Part shown: one piece after another, positions 23,371-29,239 of the stretch
How positions within the stretch are numbered: position 1 is the first letter of the stretch
How the letters are laid out: the number at the start of each line of letters is the position of its first letter
From: Bacteroidota bacterium
Lineage (GTDB): Bacteria > Bacteroidota > Bacteroidia > Chitinophagales > Saprospiraceae
Direction of reading: 5' to 3'
Length of the DNA stretch: 34,502 bases
Assembly: GCA_018222965.1 (NCBI GenBank)
Contig: JAAEZH010000050.1
Location: forward strand, 1 to 34,502
Notes under the pieces: generated by a model
Seen by the model: the letters and a program-made list of their open reading frames with translations, nothing else
Databases searched by the model: none
What the model was told of the DNA's origin: nothing
Position numbers and translations under genes: made by a program

Positions 23371-23751
23371 CTACTGTGTTTTCTTTAATTCTATAATTCT
23401 GGAATTGTCATTTCTGTTCATTTTTATACTAAGACTGTCAGTAGACAGGTGTAAAACCTGAACGGCTTTCTCCACAGATTGTTGATTAACTGTGTCCAGG
23501 GTGTAAAGTATATTACCCTCCAGGTTCCAGGAGCCTGCTTCCCGATAATTGAGCGTGCTGCTGAATGTGTAGTTTCCGTTTTCTTTAAAATTGAATTTGA
23601 CTACACCCGGATCTACTTTTAATGCATTTCCTTCTTCCTCGATATTTACAGCTTGCCAATTTCCAAGTAGTATGCTTTCATTGTTTATTCCGCATGAAAA
23701 TAGATAGAAAGCAAAAATGAATAATCCGATATAGTTAATAGATTTTGTCAT
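23371..23751 (-). CDS. Lipoprotein, lipocalin-like (126 aa)
   Basis: Small outer-envelope lipoprotein. The ATG at 23751 was chosen because it places the signal peptide first (INYIGLFIFAFYLFSCG, lipobox LFSC with Cys near residue 18). The frame continues upstream to 23811 but that overlaps the neighbouring phosphorylase gene. The mature part is strand-rich with GNWQAVNIEEEGNAL, FNFKENGNYTFSSTLNYREA and GSWNLEGNILYTLD, a pattern typical of the lipocalin-like (Lipocalin_4/5) lipoproteins of Bacteroidota, in which the W/G-x-W strands form a small barrel. It lies between the phosphorylase and the kinase fusion on the same strand and may be co-transcribed with both. Function unknown. Confidence 0.82.
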   Translation of the reverse strand: MTKSINYIGLFIFAFYLFSCGINNESILLGNWQAVNIEEEGNALKVDPGVVKFNFKENGNYTFSSTLNYREAGSWNLEGNILYTLDTVNQQSVEKAVQVLHLSTDSLSIKMNRNDNSRIIELKKTQ

Positions 23752-23779
23752 ATTAAAATTTAATTCTGGTTGTTTCATT

Positions 23780-24670
23780 TTAAATTTCAGTAGTAATTTT
23801 TTCCAGGACAAATTTGATCAATTGGTCAATGGTTTTATAGGGGGTAGGACTGAAAGTGCCGTTTATCCTATTGGCTAAAATAGCATTACAGGAAATAGCC
23901 TCGTGTCCCAATAAGTTTGCCAGTCCGTACATGGCTGCTGTTTCCATTTCGAAATTCGTTATCGAAAAACCCTCGTGTTTAAAGTTTGTGATACCATCTA
24001 AAAAACGATGGTCCAGCGGTCCTGTAAGGCGCAGGCTCCTTCCTTGTGGTCCGTAGAATCCCGGGCAGGTTAGCGTTATACCCTGGTTTTGATTTTTGGC
24101 AATAGTGTTTAACAAACCGGCACCCGCTGTACCGGAATAAAAAGGAGGGGAGAATAAAGCTTTATCCGATAAAAAACGGGAGAATGCTTTATTGAGCTTT
24201 TCGGTTTTTTTCGATGTTTTTTTATGGTAAAAAGAGAGTAGGTTGTCCAGTCCGATACCATGCGCGGAAAATAAAAACTGATCGACTTCAAGCTCCGATT
24301 GCAGGCTGCCGCTGGTACCAATTCGGATAAACCGGAGGGGAGTATGATGCTCTTTTATTTCCCGGGTTTTCAAGTTGATGTTTGCCAGGGCATCCAGTTC
24401 GTTGAAAACAATGTCGATATTATCCGGTCCTATTCCGGTACTGATTACAGTGAGTCGTTTTCCGTTAATTTCTCCGGTATGGGTTACAAACTCCCTTTTT
24501 CGAACCTTCAGATCGATGCGATCGAAGTATTTTGAAACTTCCGCTACCCGGTTCTGGTCGCCAACTGTGATGATGTGATCGGCTATTTGATCCGGATGCA
24601 GGTGCAAGTGGTAGATGCTGCCGTCATCATTGAGAATGAGTTCTGAGTCTTTAAGACTTTGTCGGGCCAT
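23780..24670 (-). CDS. Uridine-phosphorylase-like nucleoside phosphorylase (296 aa)
   Basis: Nucleoside phosphorylase of the PNP/UDP family I, cleaving a nucleoside with phosphate to free base and ribose-1-phosphate in salvage. Seen: ITVGDQNRVAEVSKYFD near the N terminus (phosphate-binding Gly-Asp segment), STGIGPDNIDIVFNELDAL, FIRIGTSGSLQ (phosphate/ribose region) and the nucleoside-binding signature FEMETAAMYGLANLLGH. Length fits the family. I chose ATG 24670 because the residues encoded upstream to 24724 are polar and unlike the family's start, but the upstream start cannot be excluded. Divergent from the ArsC/Spx-like gene, with under 60 bases between the two starts. Uridine specificity is likely but not proven from sequence. 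Confidence 0.92.
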   Translation of the reverse strand: MARQSLKDSELILNDDGSIYHLHLHPDQIADHIITVGDQNRVAEVSKYFDRIDLKVRKREFVTHTGEINGKRLTVISTGIGPDNIDIVFNELDALANINLKTREIKEHHTPLRFIRIGTSGSLQSELEVDQFLFSAHGIGLDNLLSFYHKKTSKKTEKLNKAFSRFLSDKALFSPPFYSGTAGAGLLNTIAKNQNQGITLTCPGFYGPQGRSLRLTGPLDHRFLDGITNFKHEGFSITNFEMETAAMYGLANLLGHEAISCNAILANRINGTFSPTPYKTIDQLIKFVLEKITTEI

Positions 24671-24728
24671 AATTACTTGTTGAGTCAATGAAAAATCCTG
24701 ACCTTGGGATCTTGAATAAGACAAGGTT

Positions 24729-25088
24729 ATGAAAAAAATTTATCACCTCGAAAGTTGTAACACCTGCAAACGCATTATTGGCGAGTTAAATAATGGTAAA
24801 GGCTTTGATTTGCAGAATGTTAAGGAAAAGCATATTGATCCTGACACGCTGGACTGGCTGGCGGAAAAGGCAGGTTCCTATGAAGCGCTGTTTAATCGTC
24901 GATCCCGGAAATACCGGGCACAGGGCCTGCATGAAAAAGAACTAAGCGAACAGGATTACAGAAAGCTGATTCTGGGCGAGTATACCTTTTTAAAACGACC
25001 TGTTGTGATCAATGGAGAAGAAGTCTTTATTGGCAATGCGAAAAAGACCGTTGCCGCCGCAAAAGAGAGTCTCGGTATTGATCACTGA
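24729..25088 (+). CDS. ArsC/Spx-family thioredoxin-fold protein (119 aa)
   Basis: Small protein of the arsenate reductase/Spx/MgsR family. It begins MKKIYHLESCNTCKRII, with a C10-x-x-C13 pair as in Spx and in some YffB-type proteins, rather than the single Cys of classical ArsC. NRRSRKYRAQGL in the middle resembles the family's Arg-rich substrate region, and the C-terminal FLKRPVVINGEEVFIGNAKK is the conserved RPV segment. It is full length and cytoplasmic. Many Bacteroidota genomes carry such a gene of unknown role. Whether it reduces arsenate, acts in redox regulation, or neither cannot be told. Its stop overlaps by 7 bases the stop of the convergent lipoprotein gene. Confidence 0.92.
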   Translation: MKKIYHLESCNTCKRIIGELNNGKGFDLQNVKEKHIDPDTLDWLAEKAGSYEALFNRRSRKYRAQGLHEKELSEQDYRKLILGEYTFLKRPVVINGEEVFIGNAKKTVAAAKESLGIDH

Positions 25089-25594
25089 TCACACAAGAGG
25101 TAAATAGGGTCTGTAAATACATGATTGCTTTCATTACCGGCCCGGTCCATGATGTAGATCTCGTAAATAAGTGTGTCAACCAGGTATTGCTGGGATGGAT
25201 CGCAGCCGGTAGCGGCATCCGTTACAAAGGGCGGGTAGATGCAACAGGTATTGTAGAGGGTTGCGTAAACTTCGCCGGAAATACCATTGGAAGCACCTTG
25301 CTCCGGTACAAAGGGAATGGAGTATTTTTCGGCAAAATCTCCGGTGCGATTGTCGATCAGGAACATATCCAATTCGGAGGTTCCGTCGGTCTGGAAGTTG
25401 CCAATGTCCCCATCCCCGTCGGTAAAGGCAATGGTAAGCAGCGTTTGGTCCTCATTGCTTTTGCCACTGATCATCGTGGTTTTGCTTAGACTGATAAACT
25501 CAATCTCTGGTTCCGGCGGATAGTCGGGCGGTTGGATACAGGCAGTAAAAGACAGGCCTAAGATCACAAGTAAAAGAAAGTATTGCTTTTGCAT
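25082..25594 (-). CDS. Lipoprotein of unknown function (170 aa)
   Basis: Bacteroidota-type surface lipoprotein. The ATG at 25594 puts a signal peptide first (QKQYFLLLVILGLSFTAC, lipobox SFTAC with Cys near residue 19). The mature start IQPPDYPPEPEIEFISLSK is proline-rich. A segment TIAFTDGDGDIGNFQTDGTSEL contains Asp/Gly-rich calcium-like turns, followed by LDMFLIDNRTGDF and, near the end, YEIYIMDRAGNESNHVFTDPI, an Ig-like edge motif. The overall look is a single beta-sandwich. I recognise no specific function. The gene is convergent with the ArsC/Spx-like gene and divergent, across about 80 bases, from the LuxE-like gene. Confidence 0.85.
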   Translation of the reverse strand: MQKQYFLLLVILGLSFTACIQPPDYPPEPEIEFISLSKTTMISGKSNEDQTLLTIAFTDGDGDIGNFQTDGTSELDMFLIDNRTGDFAEKYSIPFVPEQGASNGISGEVYATLYNTCCIYPPFVTDAATGCDPSQQYLVDTLIYEIYIMDRAGNESNHVFTDPIYLLCDQ

Positions 25595-25673
25595 CTGTTC
25601 AATTTTGTCTGCGGCTTTCATACAATCAATAAACGGAAAAAAGGGGAATATCGTTTTCCAGAATGAAAAAGAA

Positions 25674-26678
25674 ATGCAAGTAAATAGTCGGCAGCTATAC
25701 GAAATGATCCGAAATGTTGGTCAGACTGATTTTGAGTCAGTAGCCCTGCAGGTTTTTCGCCACCAGGCGGAAAACAACGTTCTTTATGCGCAATTTCTTG
25801 ATTTGCTTGGCGTGTCCCCGGCTACAATTGGCTCATTGAGGGAGGTTCCTTTTTTGCCCATTGAGTTGTTTAAAAAATACCGAATTGTAAGCGGAGAATG
25901 GAAGGCGGAGATGGAATTTACTTCAAGTGGTACCACGGGGAGTATTCCGAGTCGCCATTTTATTCGTTCTGCCGAATGGTATCGGAGTCAGGCGGTTCGG
26001 GGATTCAATCACCAATACGGAGACCTGAAGGATTATTGTATCCTGGCTTTGTTGCCGCATTATCTGGATCGACAGGGTTCCTCGCTTGTCCAAATGGTTC
26101 GGGATTTTATGGAGGTTTCCGGGCATCCCTACAATGGGTTTTACCTGCGCGATCAGGAGAAACTGATTGAGAAACTGAAAGCCTGCAAGGAGCAGGAGAT
26201 TCCCACTTTGCTAATTGGAGTCAGTTTTGCCTTGTGGGATCTGGCAGAAAAGCATCCTCTTGATTTGAGTGGCATTACCGTAATGGAAACCGGAGGGATG
26301 AAAGGCCAGCGTCGGGAGTTGATCCGCGAAGAATTGCATCAGATATTAAAGGATGCCTTTAATCTGGATCAGGTACATTCGGAGTATGGGATGACAGAGT
26401 TGCTTTCTCAGGCTTATGCGCCTTTCGGCGGAAGGTTTTATCCCTCGCCGACAATGCGGACCTTTGTTTCTGACATCACAGATCCTCTGGCACTGGTTGC
26501 TCCCGGGCAGCAAGGGTTATTGTGTATCGTTGATTTGGCCAATGTAGACAGTTGCAGCTTTATTGCCACGGAGGATATCGGACGGCAATTTGAAGACGGT
26601 TCCTTTGAGGTGTTGGGCAGGTTGGATCGTGCTGCCTGGCGGGGTTGTAATCTGATGATTCAATCCGACTCCGAATAA
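25674..26678 (+). CDS. LuxE/PaaK-type acyl-protein synthetase (334 aa)
   Basis: Adenylate-forming enzyme of the LuxE acyl-protein synthetase group, expected to activate a fatty or other carboxylic acid with ATP. Seen: nucleotide-binding loop FTSSGTTGSIPSRH (TSSGTTGS at about 83-90); ILALLPHYLDRQGSSLVQMV; METGGMKGQRRELIREELH; and SEYGMTELLSQAYA, corresponding to the adenylation motif YGxTE. The ATG at 25674 is preferred because the 23 residues upstream of it (open to 25605) are polar and overlap the divergent lipoprotein's 5' side. No LuxC/LuxD partner lies nearby, so this is not a bioluminescence operon. In Bacteroidota such genes are usually annotated only as 'acyl transferase'. Its 3' end overlaps the convergent MoeB-like gene by 19 bases. 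Confidence 0.9.
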   Translation: MQVNSRQLYEMIRNVGQTDFESVALQVFRHQAENNVLYAQFLDLLGVSPATIGSLREVPFLPIELFKKYRIVSGEWKAEMEFTSSGTTGSIPSRHFIRSAEWYRSQAVRGFNHQYGDLKDYCILALLPHYLDRQGSSLVQMVRDFMEVSGHPYNGFYLRDQEKLIEKLKACKEQEIPTLLIGVSFALWDLAEKHPLDLSGITVMETGGMKGQRRELIREELHQILKDAFNLDQVHSEYGMTELLSQAYAPFGGRFYPSPTMRTFVSDITDPLALVAPGQQGLLCIVDLANVDSCSFIATEDIGRQFEDGSFEVLGRLDRAAWRGCNLMIQSDSE

Positions 26679-27754
26679 GATTGCCAGGCTTCGATTCCGC
26701 CTTCCAGATGATAAAACCCCTTTTTCAGATTGTGTTTGTATAACAATTCCAGGGCTCTTTTGCTCCGCATACCCGTTTGGCAATAAAAAACAATGTCCTG
26801 CGGGCTTTTTTTGAAAGCCTGTATATGCTTATCCAGGGTGTCGAGGGGGATGTTTTCGGATTCGAGATGGTTCTCCTGGTACTCTTCCGCCGTTCTTACA
26901 TCGATCAGGCGATGGGGGCGGGAAGTCTGCATCCAGTTTTTCAACTGTTTCACACGCAGGTTTTGAGAATCTTTCAGTGGCTGATGTCCGCAGAATAATT
27001 GGTAGTCAATGAGTTTGTTGATCGCTGTTTCCGGTCGGGCTGAAATGGTCATTTTCCGACTTGTCATATCGGCTGCGTCAAGGATCCAGAGTTTGCCGTC
27101 GAGGGGTTCTCCAATTCCTGCCAATACTTTAATGGCTTCACTAGCCTGGAGGGTTCCGATTATGCCGGGTAAAATGCCAAGGACACCTCCTTCCGCACAA
27201 TCGGGGACAGCTTCCGGCGGGGGAGGAGCAGGAAACAAATCTCTGTAGTTTGGGCCCCGGCTTTTATCCGTTCTTAAAGCATTAAAAACAGCTACCTGAC
27301 CTTCGTATTGATATATTGAACCATAAATATATGTTTTACCAAAAAGGACACAGGCGTCATTGAGCAAATAGCGTGTTGGAAAGTTATCGGTACCATCAAT
27401 CACAAGCTCGTAATCGGAAAGAGTAGCTTCCACATTTTCGGCATTCAGCCGTAAAAAATGTGTTTTAACCCGAATTTCGGAATTTAACAGGCTGATTTGT
27501 TCGGCCGCTTTTTCAACCTTTGATTCACCCAGGTCGGCTTCTCTGAAAAGCACTTGCCGCTGGAGGTTGCTAAGTGATACAACGTCTGGGTCGGCTATGC
27601 CAATCGTACCGATGCCGGCAGCCGCTAAGTATAGCAATGCCGGGCTTCCCAGCCCTCCGGCACCAACAACCAGGACACTGGATTCTGCCAGCTTTTTTTG
27701 TTGCTCCGGGCCAAAGTCCGGAAGGGCCAAATGCCTTAAATAACGATCCTGCAT
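26660..27754 (-). CDS. MoeB/ThiF/HesA-type adenylyltransferase with C-terminal rhodanese domain (364 aa)
   Basis: E1-like enzyme that would adenylate the C-terminal Gly of a ThiS/MoaD-type sulfur carrier, with a rhodanese domain to supply sulfur. Seen: nucleotide loop VVGAGGLGSPALLYL (31-36 core), IADPDVVSLSNLQRQVLF, DGTDNFPTRYLLND and PDCAEGGVLGILPGIIG. The rhodanese domain runs from about 280 with DVRTAEEYQENHL and active loop CQTGMR (C325). The two CxxC zinc pairs of E. coli MoeB are absent: the first is replaced by NYRD before LFPAP, the second by a region with a lone Cys. The same substitution is common in fused HesA/MoeB proteins, as far as I recall. No ThiS or MoaD gene is visible here, so thiamine versus molybdopterin use is open. 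Confidence 0.94.
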   Translation of the reverse strand: MQDRYLRHLALPDFGPEQQKKLAESSVLVVGAGGLGSPALLYLAAAGIGTIGIADPDVVSLSNLQRQVLFREADLGESKVEKAAEQISLLNSEIRVKTHFLRLNAENVEATLSDYELVIDGTDNFPTRYLLNDACVLFGKTYIYGSIYQYEGQVAVFNALRTDKSRGPNYRDLFPAPPPPEAVPDCAEGGVLGILPGIIGTLQASEAIKVLAGIGEPLDGKLWILDAADMTSRKMTISARPETAINKLIDYQLFCGHQPLKDSQNLRVKQLKNWMQTSRPHRLIDVRTAEEYQENHLESENIPLDTLDKHIQAFKKSPQDIVFYCQTGMRSKRALELLYKHNLKKGFYHLEGGIEAWQSYSESD

Positions 27755-27798
27755 AATCAGAGTGGCTGAATGAATTTAAAAAGTATGTATATGTTAAA

Positions 27799-27814
27799 TA
27801 CCCTAATCAGGGTA
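27799..27814. promoter_or_regulatory. Dyad upstream of the candidate small RNA
   Basis: TACCCT and AGGGTA are exact reverse complements around AATC. The site overlaps where a -33 element should lie relative to the -7 element at 27838, so it could be a regulator-binding site. Confidence 0.35.
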
Positions 27815-27837
27815 GGGATAATACGTAAATCTTATTA

Positions 27838-27845
27838 TACCTTTG
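27838..27845 (+). promoter_or_regulatory. -7 promoter element TACCTTTG
   Basis: Exact match to the Bacteroidota TAnnTTTG consensus. No TTG is present 17-23 bases upstream. Its usual distance would start transcription at about 27850, which is also the first paired base of the RNA structure that follows. Confidence 0.5.
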
Positions 27846-27849
27846 GTGC

Positions 27850-27989
27850 GGTTTAGTCTTTAATCATAGCAGTCCTCGATAAGACCACCACCTAATAGCC
27901 TTCGCTATTAACAAATTATAATCACACTTTGAGGCTGCCTGTAAGATAAACCAAACAAGAGCAGTCTCTCGCAGGCTGCTCTTTTTTTT
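27850..27989 (+). ncRNA. Candidate structured small RNA (about 140 nt)
   Basis: Four helices line up in order. P1: GGTTTAGTCTT (27850-27860) with AAGATAAACC (27943-27952), one bulged G. P2: GCAGTCCTC (27869-27877) with GAGGCTGC (27931-27938), one bulged T. P3: TAATAGC/GCTATTA (27893-27910), a perfect hairpin with loop CTTC. P4 is a terminator: AAGAGCAG/CTGCTCTT then a T-run. P1, P2 and P3 are properly nested and a -7 promoter element lies just upstream. No protein-coding gene of this strand precedes it for over a kilobase. Not matched to a family; Bacteroidota candidates to compare include 6S RNA and the Rfam Flavo-1 and Bacteroidales-1 motifs. The terminator alone makes a transcript very likely. 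Confidence 0.6.
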
Positions 27990-27990
27990 A
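27957..27990 (+). terminator. Rho-independent terminator of the candidate small RNA
   Basis: Perfect eight-base stem AAGAGCAG (27957-27964) with CTGCTCTT (27976-27983), continuing into a run of T. Confidence 0.88.
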
Positions 27991-28072
27991 TTCCGAATTT
28001 CAGTAAATTAGATTGTTTTTTGACTGCCAGTTGCGGCATGATTTTATAACTCCATTTATAAAAGCGGGTCAA

Positions 28073-28657
28073 ATGAAATCCAATCTAATTCCTCGCCTTC
28101 TCTTTTCTCTTATCCTGAGTGTAAGTATTTCATTTTCGGCGAAAGCCCAGATGATTACCATTAGTGGATACTTCAACAAATCAAACGGCCAGCCGGTTGA
28201 AGGGGTGCCTGTAATCGTAAATGGGGACCAGCTAACGCTTTCCGGGGTTGATGGATTTTATTCTTTTGAAGTACCTGAAGGCGGAGACTATTTGATCGAG
28301 CCCTATTGGAATGATAACGTCTGGGATGGAGTAACTACTTTTGATCTCATTTTATTCATTCAGCATTTGCTTGGGGTGGTTCCTTTTGACGATCCATTTG
28401 ATTACATAGCAGCAGATGTGAATATGAGTTGTTCCTTGTCTGCCTTAGATATACTGGGGATGCGAAAAGTTATTTTGGGGGTTTCCCCGAATTTCCCCAA
28501 TGCACCCTCCTGGCGCTTTTTTGAAGCCAATGTTCCTTTCCCTGACCCGATGAACCCTTGCGGAGCTCCAAACGAGTACATCAATTTGGAGGATGTTATG
28601 GCAGATTTGGCGGATGTAAACTGGACTGCTGTGAAGATCGGGAATCTAAACCTTTGA
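28073..28657 (+). CDS. Short secreted dockerin-like protein (194 aa)
   Basis: The ATG at 28073 gives a signal peptide (LIPRLLFSLILSVSISFSAKAQ). The frame upstream to 28013 is not signal-like. A small carboxypeptidase-regulatory-like beta domain follows (ISGYFNKSNGQPVEGVPVIV...GFYSFEVPEGG). Residues about 78-140 form a pair of dockerin-like calcium loops with helices: DNVWDGVTTFDLILFIQHLL and ADVNMSCSLSALDILGMRKV, then the typical NAPSWRFFE. The C terminus VNWTAVKIGNLN matches the VKIGDVN ending of the same domain in Saprospiraceae proteins. In that group the domain usually ends much larger Ig-rich surface proteins; here it is nearly alone. No CHU_C or type A T9SS tail is visible. A stem-loop and terminator follow. 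Confidence 0.88.
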   Translation: MKSNLIPRLLFSLILSVSISFSAKAQMITISGYFNKSNGQPVEGVPVIVNGDQLTLSGVDGFYSFEVPEGGDYLIEPYWNDNVWDGVTTFDLILFIQHLLGVVPFDDPFDYIAADVNMSCSLSALDILGMRKVILGVSPNFPNAPSWRFFEANVPFPDPMNPCGAPNEYINLEDVMADLADVNWTAVKIGNLNL

Positions 28658-28802
28658 TTCAGATTGGTAATTTCTTTTTATCTTCAAGGGAAAGGAACAA
28701 GAATATTGCGTCTCCGGGGAAAGTTTGTCAAAAATAATCCTCGATGATACCGCTACGAAACGATCCTTTTAATAAGGTGAGAAAAAATGGTCGTAGCGCG
28801 GT

Positions 28803-28835
28803 TCCCTCCAGTTCCTATTGGAGGGAGCTTTTTGT
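28803..28835 (+). terminator. Terminator after the dockerin-like gene
   Basis: TCCCTCCA (28803-28810) pairs with TGGAGGGA (28819-28826), followed by GCTTTTTG. A second stem ACCGCTACGA (28749-28758) with TCGTAGCGCGGT (28791-28802, two-base bulge) abuts it on the 5' side. Confidence 0.82.
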
Positions 28836-29043
28836 TAAGTCAGGATTAATTTTTTACCTGTAATCAGGTATTTCCCGATAAAAGACGCGCGATCCTTGTT
28901 CAGACTAAAGATTGTTCCTATTTTTGGAATGCAATCAAGAAAATCCTGTTGAACATATTCCATTCCCGGTAAAAGCGTCAACTTTCCGGAATGATCTCTC
29001 CCAAACCGATCCCCGTTCAATGATTTTCGCGAAAGCGTGCCAA

Positions 29044-29062
29044 TAACAAATTATAGTCCATG
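29044..29062 (+). repeat. Upstream copy of 19-base initiation-region repeat
   Basis: TAACAAATTATAGTCCATG matches the sequence ending in the adhesin's start codon (29221-29239) at 17 of 19 positions, including its own ATG, which opens a nine-codon frame (29060-29089, peptide MANTLRLSK). Confidence 0.55.
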
Positions 29063-29220
29063 GCGAATACTTTACGCCTTTCGAAGTAATTGTGAGAAAG
29101 AATTGCCGGAGAGGGATTTAGTTATCCTGCTTCGGCTTTAGTGCTTGAAGGAATCCTTACCCATCTTCGTGGAACTCAATTTGTTGTGGCAAATGAAGCA
29201 GAAATGCCATTTAACTTATA

Positions 29221-29239
29221 TAACAAATTGTAGTTCATG
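29221..29239 (+). repeat. 19-base repeat spanning the adhesin start codon
   Basis: TAACAAATTGTAGTTCATG, whose final ATG is the start of the giant gene. A 12-base core, TAACAAATTATA, also occurs in the candidate small RNA at 27909-27920. Confidence 0.6.

Larger units (their letters stand above)
28658..29236. other. Non-coding region of 579 bases
   Basis: Contains the 3' structure and terminator of the preceding gene (28749-28835) and the two 19-base initiation-region repeats (29044, 29221), both listed separately. A 61-codon frame on the minus strand (28835-29020) and a 44-residue stop-terminated plus-strand stretch ending at 29233 look faintly protein-like and could be remnants. I cannot support either as a gene. 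Confidence 0.5.

Noticed and set aside
25674-26678. Bioluminescence operon
   Set aside because: Only a LuxE-like gene is present; no LuxA, B, C or D neighbours.
28835-29020. 61-codon minus-strand frame
   Set aside because: Faintly protein-like but no family, no promoter and no neighbour on that strand. At most a remnant.
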